This document shows, piece by piece, positions 17,199-25,292 of a stretch of 48,731 nt of DNA (position 1 is the stretch's first letter; each line of letters opens with the position of its first letter). The notes under the pieces are model-generated. The model ran no database searches. It was not told the DNA's origin and worked only from the letters and a program-made list of their open reading frames with translations. The stretch covers positions 1-48,731 of the IMG/VR virus record IMGVR_UViG_3300010885_046818; one strand, given 5' to 3'. Source of the DNA: a virus. A program made the translations under genes and the position numbers.

Positions 17199-17477
17199 TT
17201 ATTCTATTTTCCAACCTTGAAAACTCAATCCAAACCGGGTTACTTGGTTTCGGTCTTGATATTCATTACCTCTAACATTCACGCTTACCTTTACTTGCTG
17301 GCCAATTTGTAAATTGTTCAATAGATCACATTTGTCTTTGATAAACTCGATAGGTAGTTTCTGCGGATATTCATTATCCGTAATTACAACCAAAATTTGT
17401 TTTTGCATTTGGTTGGCTCCAATTAGTTCTACTTCACTTTTGAAATATACTTTTCCGATAATCTCTGCTTTGTCCAT
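17199..17477 (-). CDS. DUF3127-like OB-fold protein, 92 aa
   Basis: The protein has the DUF3127 layout: a beta-barrel start (AEIIGKVYFKSEV), the KQILVVITDNEYPQKLPIEF strand pair, and the closing FGLSFQGWKIE. DUF3127 proteins are short, OB-fold-like proteins of Bacteroidota that resemble single-stranded DNA-binding proteins. It is the last gene of the terminase operon and is followed by a terminator. Role in the phage is not known; DNA binding during packaging or replication is possible. Confidence 0.75.
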   Translation of the reverse strand: MDKAEIIGKVYFKSEVELIGANQMQKQILVVITDNEYPQKLPIEFIKDKCDLLNNLQIGQQVKVSVNVRGNEYQDRNQVTRFGLSFQGWKIE

Positions 17478-17487
17478 TTTACTTTAT

Positions 17488-17685
17488 TTAATTATTTAAT
17501 TTAGTCCAGAATGATTTATTAAACCAGTCAATTGCTAGCTTGTCATTTAATTTTGTTGTATAATCTACTTTGATCCTATCAAGCCTACTGTCAACCTCGA
17601 TTACTGTTCCGAAGTATTTTTCATCGCTAAGGATTACAAAAACTTTGTCTTTAATTTCAAATCCTGTGCTGTTAAATAGTTCCAT
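17488..17685 (-). CDS. Hypothetical protein, 65 aa
   Basis: This is a 65-residue protein (MELFNSTGFEIKDKVFVILS) with a short beta-rich layout similar to small SH3/KOW-like folds (KVFVILSDEKYFGTVIEV). Its ATG overlaps the stop of the upstream 44-residue gene (TAATG). No family recognised; part of the small-gene cluster between terminase and portal. Confidence 0.6.
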   Translation of the reverse strand: MELFNSTGFEIKDKVFVILSDEKYFGTVIEVDSRLDRIKVDYTTKLNDKLAIDWFNKSFWTKLNN

Positions 17686-17819
17686 TACTTATGGTATTTA
17701 GATTTCATTTCAATTTCATAACTATCATAAATATAATTGTTCCAGAACAACGGAAACCCTAGAATATCAACTCCTATTCGATAGGTAATGACTGCGATAT
17801 ATTTTTTAAGTATTTTCAT
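17685..17819 (-). CDS. Small hypothetical protein, 44 aa
   Basis: ATG 17819 to TAA 17685 encodes MKILKKYIAVITYRIGVDIL and 24 further residues, Tyr- and Ile-rich with one short hydrophobic stretch. The stop overlaps the next start (TAATG), which is good evidence that it is translated. Function unknown; possibly membrane-associated. Confidence 0.5.
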   Translation of the reverse strand: MKILKKYIAVITYRIGVDILGFPLFWNNYIYDSYEIEMKSKYHK

Positions 17820-17893
17820 AATTATCTATCTTTTGGAAATTCTGGCTTATTTGCGTTTTGGTTTCTCATCTCTTCGATTATCTGTTCGAATTT

Positions 17894-18127
17894 TTACTTT
17901 TTAATAATAGTTTTTCTTTTTATTTCTTCTTCAAGTTTGGATTTTTCGAAGCTTAATAATAAAGTTAAAATTGAACCTGAAACTATCCAAATTAATAAAG
18001 TAGTGCAAAATATTTTTATTGCTATTATTCCAATTTTACCGCCCCAAATTAGATTGCATATTATTAAAACCCCTAGAAGAAAAGTTAAAAAAAATGATAG
18101 TGCAGTAATTATTTTAAGTGTTTTCAT
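17894..18127 (-). CDS. Membrane protein with two spans, 77 aa
   Basis: Two hydrophobic segments are clear (about residues 6-28 and 35-58), followed by a basic tail (KSKLEEEIKRKTIIKK). The start overlaps the upstream stop (ATGA). Small two-span proteins in phage genomes can be holins or superinfection-exclusion proteins, but here it lies in the terminase operon far from the endolysin, so no role is assigned. Confidence 0.6.
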   Translation of the reverse strand: MKTLKIITALSFFLTFLLGVLIICNLIWGGKIGIIAIKIFCTTLLIWIVSGSILTLLLSFEKSKLEEEIKRKTIIKK

Positions 18128-18312
18128 TCCTCGATTATTTTATAGTTAGTAATTTTCTGAAACTCCCTGATTTTATTGTTTAAATCTTCGTTGTTACCTC
18201 CTTGTAGATATAATTCTTTTCTTTGATTGTATAATTGTTGTAGAAATAACGCTGCTACTTCATTGGTTTGTACTTTATCGAGTACGGTTTCGTATGTGCT
18301 TTCACCTATCAT
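18124..18312 (-). CDS. Hypothetical protein, 62 aa
   Basis: This is a 62-residue helical, charged protein (MIGESTYETVLDKVQTNEVA) with no membrane segment. It is coupled to both neighbours: its stop overlaps the next ATG and its start lies 3 bases after the preceding small frame. Family unknown. Confidence 0.6.
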   Translation of the reverse strand: MIGESTYETVLDKVQTNEVAALFLQQLYNQRKELYLQGGNNEDLNNKIREFQKITNYKIIEE

Positions 18313-18314
18313 AA

Positions 18315-18404
18315 TTACTCTACTTTACTTATTAAAAAATACCAAATCCAAACTATCCTAGCTCTAAATGCTTCGTACAAAACCCAAATTATAATGTATT
18401 TCAT
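18315..18404 (-). CDS. Possible 29-aa membrane micropeptide
   Basis: ATG 18404 lies 2 bases after the TGA of the 70-residue gene, and the frame ends at TAA 18315, 3 bases before the next ATG. The product (MKYIIIWVLYEAFRARIVWI...) has Trp- and Ile-rich hydrophobic character. The tight packing supports translation, but the length makes it uncertain. Confidence 0.4.
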   Translation of the reverse strand: MKYIIIWVLYEAFRARIVWIWYFLISKVE

Positions 18405-18405
18405 A

Positions 18406-18618
18406 TCAATTTTGTTTTACGTTAAACAACCTTCTAACCACATAACCCCTAACAATACTCACCGTAAAAAATATAGCCGTGATTATTAAGTTTTGTTTAA
18501 ATGATACTGGAATACCCATAAAAGGATAAATGATTAATTGTACCGCTATTGAAGTGATTAATCCGATTAATGTTTGCGTTACGCTTTCGATAACTGATTG
18601 CTTTTTACTTTGGCTCAT
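18406..18618 (-). CDS. Two-span membrane protein (DUF7220-like), 70 aa
   Basis: A basic N-terminus (MSQSKKQSVIESVTQTLIG) is followed by two membrane spans and a basic end (VVRRLFNVKQN). Short proteins of this build beginning with SKKxSxxEAxxN are widespread in phages and are grouped as DUF7220-like. It sits among the small genes downstream of the large terminase. Function unknown. Confidence 0.6.
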   Translation of the reverse strand: MSQSKKQSVIESVTQTLIGLITSIAVQLIIYPFMGIPVSFKQNLIITAIFFTVSIVRGYVVRRLFNVKQN

Positions 18619-18622
18619 AATT

Positions 18623-18898
18623 TTACTTTTTTATATTTCCTCCTGATCTAAATTGAATTGCATTTCTTTCGTAACCGAAAAGCGTATCCTGAGATTTTCT
18701 TTTATGGTTTATAATTTGGTTGTTGTCAGCATCAAAACTGTTCCAGTTCCCACATCTACATTTGCAGTCCCTTGAATTATCAGTCAATGAAACTTCTAAA
18801 ATCGACAAAGCTTTCATGTTATCGAATATGATTTTACCGTTGGATAGGCTGGCTATTTGAGAACCACAAGATTTGCAAAGGATTTTTTTATTTGGCAT
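18623..18898 (-). CDS. Zinc-ribbon protein (Com-like), 91 aa
   Basis: A CKSCG knuckle near residues 8-12 and a second CKCRCG knuckle near residue 46-51 make a probable zinc ribbon. Small proteins of this kind in phages resemble the Com translational activator and other nucleic-acid-binding ribbons. The ATG overlaps the terminase stop by one base (TAATG), so it is coupled to terminase. The function in this phage is unknown. Confidence 0.6.
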   Translation of the reverse strand: MPNKKILCKSCGSQIASLSNGKIIFDNMKALSILEVSLTDNSRDCKCRCGNWNSFDADNNQIINHKRKSQDTLFGYERNAIQFRSGGNIKK

Positions 18899-20316
18899 TA
18901 TCCGTAAAAATTGATTAAATTATTTCGTTCTAAAACTTGTACTAATGACGTCAACACATCTTCAAAATCATCAAACTTATTACTACCTATTCTCTTGAAA
19001 CTCGTTAAGTGATTGACCGCATTTTCATATTCTAAATTTGGTGACTGCTCCAAGAAATAAAAGTATTTCGATACAATATTTGCCTTTGAAAATATCCTGT
19101 CTTCTTTGTTTCCTTTTGCGTTGAAAGTCTGCACCAATGGATACTTTGCCCTTACTTGTTTGCTGTAAATATTCCCTAATCCATCTTTCTCAATGTGAAA
19201 AGCATAAGGTTTGTGCTCTTTTGCTTTGCTTATATTTATTGGAATTGTAGTATCTGAATCCGATTGTGTATAAATGACATCATGTATGAAGCATTTATTC
19301 GAATGGATATAAGCAAATACTGTGGCCGTGAAGTTGTCGCCTGAGTCCGATGGATCACATACAGCAATACTAATTCCTTTCTTTTCGATTTCTTTTACCT
19401 TTTGAACGCTGTACATGTAACCATCTTTGGTTTCACAGTCTTGGCCATATTCTGCCATATACTGCAAGTCGCCAAGGGTAAGTTTCTTTTTGTCTAAAAA
19501 ATCCTTATTGATATGCGTTGGGTTTAAAAGCCCATTAATATAATTTTCTTTTAGTTCCGGTGGATATACCTTTCCGTTATCCCATGCTGGCAATATAATT
19601 CTCTTCGCTGTGGGTTTTGTTTCAAAAACATAAGTACACGTGTCCTGAGCTGATAATCGTTGCATAAAAAGGATATAAGGCACGTATGCGTTTTTCTTTT
19701 CACGGGTTGAAAATGCTTTGTAACCATCAATACATCTTTCGCTTTCTGCATCGCTTCGCGCATCTTGAAAAGCCATTGGATCATCGTCAATACGAATATG
19801 TCCGTGGTCTCCTGTAATCTTTGATTTGGTTGTATATTGACGACGTGCGCCACCGCTGTCATTTTTAATACGCATGAATGCAGTACTATCATGTCGAATT
19901 GTTATTTCTGGAAAGTATAATTTGTATTTGTCCGAGGTTACAATATCTCGGAACTTTTGGGAAAATTCCGTTGCGTTACGATCTGAAATGGTATTGCATA
20001 AAATAACACAATCAGGTTTTCTAGTCCATATCCAAGCAGGAAGTATGATTGAAATTATTGTTGACTTGGTTGTTCCTGGACAAATATTGCAAATTAAATC
20101 GTCGTTTGTTTTATCGCCGTTGATTACGCCTTCTGCAATCTTTTGAAGTTCGTCACATAAAAATTTTATATGCCAATTTAAATGCAGCTCATCCGGAATG
20201 ATTACTTCCCAGAACTCACAGAAGAATTCGAACAAGCTATATCTTAATTTCTCAGATACCTGATCAATCAATAATAACTCTAGTTCTTTTGTTTCGTCGT
20301 CCGTGAGATTTGTCAT
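18898..20316 (-). CDS. terL: Terminase large subunit, 472 aa
   Basis: The ATPase domain has a Walker A-like CPGTTKST at residues 79-86 and a Walker B HIRIDDDP at about 173-180. The nuclease domain has the acidic motif VCDPSDSGDN at about 319-328, with Asp residues for metal binding. The 472-residue length is typical. The enzyme packages DNA into the prohead with the small terminase encoded at 20572-21012. A 54-residue gene ends two bases before its ATG. Confidence 0.92.
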   Translation of the reverse strand: MTNLTDDETKELELLLIDQVSEKLRYSLFEFFCEFWEVIIPDELHLNWHIKFLCDELQKIAEGVINGDKTNDDLICNICPGTTKSTIISIILPAWIWTRKPDCVILCNTISDRNATEFSQKFRDIVTSDKYKLYFPEITIRHDSTAFMRIKNDSGGARRQYTTKSKITGDHGHIRIDDDPMAFQDARSDAESERCIDGYKAFSTREKKNAYVPYILFMQRLSAQDTCTYVFETKPTAKRIILPAWDNGKVYPPELKENYINGLLNPTHINKDFLDKKKLTLGDLQYMAEYGQDCETKDGYMYSVQKVKEIEKKGISIAVCDPSDSGDNFTATVFAYIHSNKCFIHDVIYTQSDSDTTIPINISKAKEHKPYAFHIEKDGLGNIYSKQVRAKYPLVQTFNAKGNKEDRIFSKANIVSKYFYFLEQSPNLEYENAVNHLTSFKRIGSNKFDDFEDVLTSLVQVLERNNLINFYG

Positions 20317-20317
20317 T

Positions 20318-20482
20318 TTAAGAATTTAATGCTTCGACAAAAACATCTTGGTCTTTCAAAATAATTGCGACATTATCTTGCTCTTGACTTTCTGCAAAAT
20401 CTAATATTGCATATCCAATTATCTCAGGGTATTTGGTTTTATGTCCGTCAATAAATACTATTCCATTTACGATTGCTATCAT
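20318..20482 (-). CDS. Small hypothetical protein, 54 aa, coupled to terminase
   Basis: ATG 20482 to TAA 20318 encodes a 54-residue acidic protein (MIAIVNGIVFIDGHKTKYPE). It is the first gene after the promoter at 20508-20549 and its stop lies one base before the terminase ATG, so it could control terminase translation. No family recognised. Confidence 0.55.
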   Translation of the reverse strand: MIAIVNGIVFIDGHKTKYPEIIGYAILDFAESQEQDNVAIILKDQDVFVEALNS

Positions 20483-20507
20483 ACTATTTCTTAATTTTAA
20501 ATCTTTT

Positions 20508-20549
20508 CAAATGTAATACAAAGTATTCTTTAAGAACATATTTTGTTAC
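20508..20549 (-). promoter_or_regulatory. Terminase promoter with full 37-bp palindromic operator
   Basis: The -7 box TACATTTG lies at 20515-20508 on the minus strand. The element at 20513-20549 reads GTAATACAAAGTATTC, five bases TTTAA, then GAACATATTTTGTTAC, the same 37-bp length and layout as at 23048 and 34519. Spacing to the box is 5 bp (class A). There is no recognisable -33 box. Confidence 0.7.
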
Positions 20550-20571
20550 ATTTATTTCAAAAAAAAGGTTT

Positions 20572-21012
20572 CTATTTATTTGATTTTGAAAGTAATTCAG
20601 CAATGCGTTTGTCGCGTTCCTCGGAGTTCATTATAACAATTGGGTTTTCTTTGTCGCCTTGAAGGATGTGGCGGGTAGCTGGATAAATACCTTCTAACTT
20701 ATTTATTTCCTTTTGAATTTGATTAATTGCGGTCATTCCTTGTGGGGTTCCTTTGTACTGATCCTTCATCGAACGAATGTTTTGTTTTAATTCAGCTATT
20801 CGAAGCGCTCGTTTTTGTTCAACGGTTGCTTCTTGGTCCTCGTGCCAAATCTTATAGGCCTTTTGAAGTAGGTTTTTTGATTGCCTACGACCTACTCCCC
20901 ATTCCTGTTCAATGTTTTTTAATATCAAATAATCTTGAATACCATTGATAACCCAGCCTTGAATGGTAAACACACGTTTGTCTGTTTCTATTTTGGTTGA
21001 CCTTGCGTTCAT
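20572..21012 (-). CDS. terS: Terminase small subunit-like protein, 146 aa
   Basis: The N-terminal half holds a helix-turn-helix-like region (WVINGIQDYLILKNIEQEWG VGRRQSKNLL split over residues 18-48), followed by a helical, Lys/Glu-rich oligomerisation region and a short acidic tail. Such proteins recognise the phage packaging site. It lies one promoter upstream of the large terminase. Size and context are right; there is no diagnostic residue. Confidence 0.75.
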   Translation of the reverse strand: MNARSTKIETDKRVFTIQGWVINGIQDYLILKNIEQEWGVGRRQSKNLLQKAYKIWHEDQEATVEQKRALRIAELKQNIRSMKDQYKGTPQGMTAINQIQKEINKLEGIYPATRHILQGDKENPIVIMNSEERDKRIAELLSKSNK

Positions 21013-21013
21013 A

Positions 21014-21250
21014 TTATTTACTTGGGTACATGCGTTTGATTACGGCAATATGTCGGCTTAATTCGATAATTCGATCCCTTAGCTTGATGGATTCTTTTTC
21101 TCGCATTCTACGGATTTCTGCGTCATCATCCTGAATAGGTTTTGGCTCGTAAGAAGTTAAAGCTTTCTCGTTAATGGATTTTTCTTCCTCTAAATATTCG
21201 ACAATTGTATTTCTCATCTCGATTAATATTTCATAGTTAGTTTGTGCCAT
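21014..21250 (-). CDS. Hypothetical helical protein, 78 aa
   Basis: This 78-residue helical protein (MAQTNYEILIEMRNTIVEYL) has alternating Glu and Lys/Arg, likely a coiled coil. It is separated from the small terminase start by a single base and so is coupled to it. Its job may be in packaging, by context only. Confidence 0.6.
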   Translation of the reverse strand: MAQTNYEILIEMRNTIVEYLEEEKSINEKALTSYEPKPIQDDDAEIRRMREKESIKLRDRIIELSRHIAVIKRMYPSK

Positions 21251-21310
21251 TTTATAGTAAGTTTTGTTACGGTGGCATAAAAGTAAACAAAACTTTTATT
21301 AAACGCCTAT

Positions 21311-21328
21311 GGTGGCCATACAGCCACC
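21311..21328. repeat. GGTGGC/GCCACC palindrome upstream of terS
   Basis: GGTGGC (21311-21316) and GCCACC (21323-21328) form a perfect 6-bp inverted repeat with a 6-base loop, and another GGTGGC occurs at about 21271. The block is more GC-rich than its surroundings and lies in the only gap beside the small terminase, so it is a candidate packaging (cos/pac) site or an mRNA hairpin. There is no direct evidence for either. Confidence 0.4.
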
Positions 21329-21354
21329 AATAGCAATCTAAATGTAAAACCAGT

Positions 21355-21507
21355 TTATATTGCCCAGATAACGTCGCCGTTTTCGAGTAATACCCTGTTG
21401 CCAATGATGGCTACAATTTTTGATTCTACTTTAATCATTCCTTTGTACATGATCTCTTTTTGGTAGGAAAGTATATCTCCTTTTTTTAAATTTTCTTTGA
21501 GTAACAT
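21355..21507 (-). CDS. Small beta-rich protein, 50 aa
   Basis: ATG 21507 to TAA 21355 encodes 50 residues (MLLKENLKKGDILSYQKEIM), with the pattern KKGDILSY ... IVAIIGNRVLLENGDVIW typical of a small SH3/KOW-like barrel. A possible ribosome site (AAAGAAAA) lies nearby, and it follows the methyltransferase by 14 bases. No function known. Confidence 0.5.
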   Translation of the reverse strand: MLLKENLKKGDILSYQKEIMYKGMIKVESKIVAIIGNRVLLENGDVIWAI

Positions 21508-21521
21508 AAGTGCTTTGATTT

Positions 21522-23009
21522 TTAATTCAGAGCAATATTAGGGTCAATATCTAACGCTTCCAAGTCTTCTCCTAAGTTTAATTCTGGGAAGTTTTCTTTT
21601 ATTTTCTTCGGGTCGCCTTTATAAAAAACCAATACATTTTGGTGCATTTTTCCAACTTTTCTACCGTTGTTAAATTGGCGCCTTACCCTGATAGCTAATG
21701 AACCAACTACGTTTACTAAAATGATTTCATTGTAGTACTTTGCGCCTGCTTCTTCAAAAGCTCTTACAGTATCACCCACGAAGTTATAATAGAACCCTTT
21801 TTTATCGCGAACATCACCCACTACAAAACAAGCAAAACGATCCTCTTTTAGTTGTTCGATTGATTTCTTAATTATACTGAAATATGCGTCTTTGAAGTCG
21901 GCATAGTCCATGTTTGATAAATCCTTTGGATCATCACTATATTTTTCAAGGTCGGCATAAGGAGGGCAAGAATAAACAAAATCGACACCGTCCTTAAATT
22001 CCACGTTGTCTAATACTTCGTTGCTATCTCCAGCGTGCCAATTAACAGCATCTAAATTTAATACCTGTGCTTGTTTTCGGTTGGCTTCTACCTGGTCCAA
22101 TCTCAAATCAATTCCTTCATATGGAAACCCAAGAACTCCAGCAACAACACCACGAACGGAACCACCCGCAAATGGATCTAATATCTTGCCACCTTCTGGA
22201 CAAAACCAACGGTACGAAAGCTCGCATAAAACAGGGTCGAATATACTTGCACCTTCATACACGTGCATTCCTTTTTGTTTGGCATAATCAATGATTTCAT
22301 CCCAACTTGGCTCTCTTCCCAAGGTATCGCGCATCTTATTTCGAAGTTCATAAATTCCGCTTGACTGTCCGCTTTTTGCAATCAGTTCTACATCTTCTCG
22401 GGTTTCCTGTGAATTAAAACCAAGCGCCAACCATTTGCGTTTGCGTTCTTGCCAAACTCCTGATCTAGTATCTAAAATTGAAAACGGAGGAAATATAAAA
22501 CTGTCTTTCAATGATGATGGAACTATCGCTTCATTCGTATTTGTAGTTTGGTTCAACATTCCCTCAAATGCAATATTATCAAACTCTGGAATACTCATCA
22601 TATTTTGCATTTCTGGAAAGTCCAAATCAAAGTGTTGCACAAAGTCAAGTAATCCTTGCTGTGTAATCTTAGCATAAGCAGACGAATAAACCAAAACCAA
22701 TTCGGCAGCTTCTTTCATGTTCGTGCAATCAATGAACGTGGCTGGTAATTGTTCTGGCACGTCTTTTCCTGATTTCAATACGGCTTCTAAATCTAAAAAT
22801 CGGTGGCGACCATCCAAGCAATAATTTATTCCTTCGTGGTGCCAAACCTTAAACGGGTCTATGAACTGATATTTTAAAATTGATTCTAATAGCTTCTTGT
22901 CGCCATTACTTACCCATTCTTTGAAGTTTTCCTGCTGGATAAATTGAAGTTCTCGCCAGTTAATTAGCTCTGTTTTAAGTATTCGAGATTGAATAGTTTG
23001 ATTCGACAT
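21522..23009 (-). CDS. ParB-like / DNA methyltransferase fusion, 495 aa
   Basis: The ATG at 23009 (MSNQTIQSRI) is preferred over the TTG at 23045, which lies inside the promoter. Residues 1-150 form a ParB-like domain with a DGRHRF motif at 66-71. Residues 250-440 form a SAM-dependent methyltransferase with motif I DPFAGGSVRG (278-287) and catalytic SCPPY (347-351), a motif of amino-methyltransferases. Such fusions modify phage DNA to evade host restriction, or act as solitary methylases. It has its own operator-linked promoter upstream of the terminase region. Target sequence and base are unknown. Confidence 0.85.
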   Translation of the reverse strand: MSNQTIQSRILKTELINWRELQFIQQENFKEWVSNGDKKLLESILKYQFIDPFKVWHHEGINYCLDGRHRFLDLEAVLKSGKDVPEQLPATFIDCTNMKEAAELVLVYSSAYAKITQQGLLDFVQHFDLDFPEMQNMMSIPEFDNIAFEGMLNQTTNTNEAIVPSSLKDSFIFPPFSILDTRSGVWQERKRKWLALGFNSQETREDVELIAKSGQSSGIYELRNKMRDTLGREPSWDEIIDYAKQKGMHVYEGASIFDPVLCELSYRWFCPEGGKILDPFAGGSVRGVVAGVLGFPYEGIDLRLDQVEANRKQAQVLNLDAVNWHAGDSNEVLDNVEFKDGVDFVYSCPPYADLEKYSDDPKDLSNMDYADFKDAYFSIIKKSIEQLKEDRFACFVVGDVRDKKGFYYNFVGDTVRAFEEAGAKYYNEIILVNVVGSLAIRVRRQFNNGRKVGKMHQNVLVFYKGDPKKIKENFPELNLGEDLEALDIDPNIALN

Positions 23010-23042
23010 AGTAGATTTTGTTCTTTTGGAAATAATATGAAA

Positions 23043-23084
23043 CAAATGTAATAAATATTATTCATAAGGAATAAATATTGTTAC
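23043..23084 (-). promoter_or_regulatory. Methyltransferase promoter with 37-bp operator
   Basis: The -7 box TACATTTG (23050-23043, minus strand) adjoins an imperfect palindrome at 23048-23084: GTAATAAATATTATTC, spacer ATAAG, GAATAAATATTGTTAC. Spacing is 5 bp (class A). It lies after a terminator and about 34 bases before the ATG at 23009. Confidence 0.7.
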
Positions 23085-23088
23085 AAAC

Positions 23089-23123
23089 AAAAAAAGCCAC
23101 CCCGATTAAGGAGTGGCTTTTTT
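23089..23123. terminator. Bidirectional-looking intrinsic terminator
   Basis: AAAAAAAGCCACCCC and GGAGTGGCTTTTTTT (plus strand) form a stem with A and T runs on both sides, so it can work in either direction. It closes the early operon that ends with the 23193-23375 gene. Confidence 0.85.
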
Positions 23124-23192
23124 TGGTCTCCAGCGTGTGGAGTAAGTTAACTGACGTATTGATTTTACTAAGTTTTCATAGTCTATTTATTT

Positions 23193-23375
23193 TCAAAACG
23201 GACAATCCGATTTTTTAGGTTTTGGGAGTAAGGTATTATACTCCCTTTTTATTTTTTCAGCTATTGCATCACGGATGAAATTACCAACTTTTATATTATT
23301 AGCACTTATTTTTTCTAAAGTGTTAAACTGAATTTCAGAAACGTTTATCGTAATATTTTTAGTGTATGACTTCAT
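23193..23375 (-). CDS. Ribbon-helix-helix-like DNA-binding protein, 60 aa
   Basis: The layout is that of an Arc/CopG-type regulator: an N-terminal strand (KNITINVSEIQFNTLEKIS) followed by two helices (NNIKVGNFIRDAIAEKI). A short basic tail ends SDCPF. It is the last gene before the terminator and adjacent to the operator at 23048-23084, so it is one candidate for the factor that binds the repeated palindromes, or a methylase-operon regulator. Confidence 0.6.
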   Translation of the reverse strand: MKSYTKNITINVSEIQFNTLEKISANNIKVGNFIRDAIAEKIKREYNTLLPKPKKSDCPF

Positions 23376-23418
23376 AAAAGATTTGTATTTATATCGGTTA
23401 GCAAATAGTTACCTGCTA

Positions 23419-23838
23419 TTATTCCGTAACGGAACGCCATTCAGGTAAATCATAAATTTTCTTTCCTACTTCAAAGTATTTAGTCCAAAACCATTCTGTA
23501 ACTTCTTTCCATTTTACGGTAACCGAAGTGCAGTAAGAAAATGTTTCAGCACGTCCGCCAAAACAAAAAACTGACATTAATTTTGCACCAATCCAAATAC
23601 CATTTTCATCACGCAATCCAATGTAATAAGAACCATTTTCGGTATCTTGAAAAACGTTCGTTAAATGACGTTTTCTGTAAGTTAGAAATCTGTATAAATT
23701 TGGAGAAAATTTATTATCATTTTTAGGATTAATAAATTTATTCAATCCGTAAGCAGGAACATTTCCGCCTATTATAACAGCAGGTAACACAGGATTTGTG
23801 CTATTGCTTGGCTTGGTTTTTTCTGAATGTTTAGTCAT
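23419..23838 (-). CDS. Hypothetical protein, 139 aa
   Basis: The N-terminus is disordered and polar (MTKHSEKTKPSNSTNPVLP), followed by an aromatic-rich C-terminal domain (WKEVTEWFWTKYFEVGKKI). No family recognised. It lies immediately downstream of the cassette array, whose last attC-like site appears truncated. Confidence 0.6.
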   Translation of the reverse strand: MTKHSEKTKPSNSTNPVLPAVIIGGNVPAYGLNKFINPKNDNKFSPNLYRFLTYRKRHLTNVFQDTENGSYYIGLRDENGIWIGAKLMSVFCFGGRAETFSYCTSVTVKWKEVTEWFWTKYFEVGKKIYDLPEWRSVTE

Positions 23839-23911
23839 AATCTGTAATTTTTAGTGTTTAAATTAATGTTTGGGTTTATTTTTTTTCGCAACAGACACAA
23901 AGCATCAGACG

Positions 23912-24853
23912 TTATGGTAAATGCTCAAAACCGAGTGCTACAAGAACTTTTCGGTATCCAAGTTTGTCCATCATACTATTATATCTCTTTGGCTCTCTTT
24001 TTGCTAATCTTGAAATCCTATTGTCATCTTTTGATTCACAATTCAAGCCAAATAAACACCAAGCACAACCAGTTCTTTTTTCTCCTGTAACTAATTCTCC
24101 ATTTATAATTTGGTCGTAATATATCGGGCAAATTTCTATATTGAACTTATCAATAAGTTCCCAAATATTATCTTCTGTAAACAATGATAAAGGCGAGCAA
24201 ATTTCTTTTCCTTCTGTCCAACTTATACAACCACCGTTTTTTAAATAACGCATTTTTCTTTGATTGCTTTCGGATGTCATTACTCCATTTATAGGTTTTA
24301 ATCCTGTTTCTTTCTCAAATTTATGTATTGGTTCTTTTTTTAGAATATCGCAACATTTATCTGTAGTTAAGAAATCTTCATCTAAAAGATAGTGCCATTT
24401 TTTAGCTATTCTAAAAGCACTTTGACTGCCATCTTTATTTATTCCAAATTTGTAAAACAACTTCATTGCTTCACTTTTTGTTTTTTTGTATCTATCAATA
24501 AATCTTGCTGTCTGTTTTGATACAACGGGATAACCATACTTTTGCAACGTTTCAGCAAATGTCATTCTAGGTCTTGTCCAAATTACATCATCACCAAAAG
24601 TTTTTACAAAATCTAATATCTCTTTGTGTTCATTTGTGGTATTATTAAACAAACATTTTATTCTCGGATATTTATTCATATCTGTCCACTTATCGATAAA
24701 GAATTTCAGAACAGTTGAATCTTTACCGCCAGAAAAATTAAGATAAACTCCTCCATTAAATTTATGATAATAAACATCTACTACTTCAAGTAAATGAAAA
24801 ATCTTTTGGTCTAATGTCCAATTGATTTTTTCGCTATAAGATTATTTTTCCAT
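23912..24853 (-). pseudogene. PAPS-reductase-like protein broken by an ochre at codon 4
   Basis: The frame from ATG 24853 reads M E K stop, then continues open for 309 codons to 23912. The segment after the stop holds the PP-loop SFSGGKDST-type motif (residues 40-47, NFSGGKDST), which binds the nucleotide in PAPS-reductase/ATP-pyrophosphatase proteins. The next in-frame ATG (24679) lies after that motif, so re-initiation there would give a 255-residue protein without the active site. The C-terminal part keeps a Cys-rich block (RTGCAWCLFGLNCE). No GTG or TTG start lies between. A readthrough or sequencing error would restore the gene. Confidence 0.75.
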
Positions 24854-24875
24854 CACGTTTTTGTAAAAGCACTTA

Positions 24876-25009
24876 CCATAACACTGCATTGTAGCAATTG
24901 TGGTATTTGGCTTGATTGATAAATAATTTTGTACTTGGTTAGTTAGGTTTTAAATCGATAATTCGGCAGTCCTAATCCACAACTGCGACAATGCTCAACG
25001 TTAGTGGCA
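24876..25009 (-). repeat. attC-like imperfect inverted repeat, about 134 bp
   Basis: On the plus strand AACACTGCATTGTAGC...TGTGG (24880-24903) is the imperfect reverse complement of CCACAACTGCGACAATGC...GTT (24977-25002), with a few extrahelical bases. Outer boxes are GTTAGTGGC and CCATAAC. Length and imperfect pairing resemble attC sites, whose folded single strand is the recombination substrate of integron integrases. Confidence 0.55.
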
Positions 25010-25025
25010 ACCGCCTAGTTTGGCT

Positions 25026-25292
25026 TTAAAAAGAAAAACCAGCATCATAAGTCATTACTTTTTTATCTTGTTCTATTTCTTCAATAGTCATTCTTATTTC
25101 TGATAAAAAATGCGAATCAATTATTATTTTTTCCGTACTAACATAATTACCATTATAATCATATTTATCTTTGAAAAAAGTTATACTTTCAACTTTGTTT
25201 TGGTGCATTGCTTTTTCTCCTTCTTTACATTTTTCTATCGGTCTATATTCAGAAGTTAAAATGCAATCTTGTGTTTTTAAAAATGTTCTCAT
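25026..25292 (-). CDS. Cassette-borne hypothetical protein, 88 aa
   Basis: The 88-residue soluble protein (MRTFLKTQDCILTSEYRPIE) has no recognised family. The ATG lies 23 bases after the cassette start box at 25315-25324, and the stop 17 bases before the end box at 25000-25009. This compact arrangement, one gene between complementary boxes, is that of an integron cassette. Function unknown. Confidence 0.6.
   Translation of the reverse strand: MRTFLKTQDCILTSEYRPIEKCKEGEKAMHQNKVESITFFKDKYDYNGNYVSTEKIIIDSHFLSEIRMTIEEIEQDKKVMTYDAGFSF

Noticed and set aside
17821-17893. In-frame continuation after the stop of the 77-aa membrane protein (about 24 codons)
   Set aside because: No start of its own except a 15-codon remnant, no motif and no other evidence of readthrough.
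17894-18127. Two-span membrane protein as the phage holin
   Set aside because: It is in the terminase operon far from the endolysin, while a better candidate lies directly before the endolysin.
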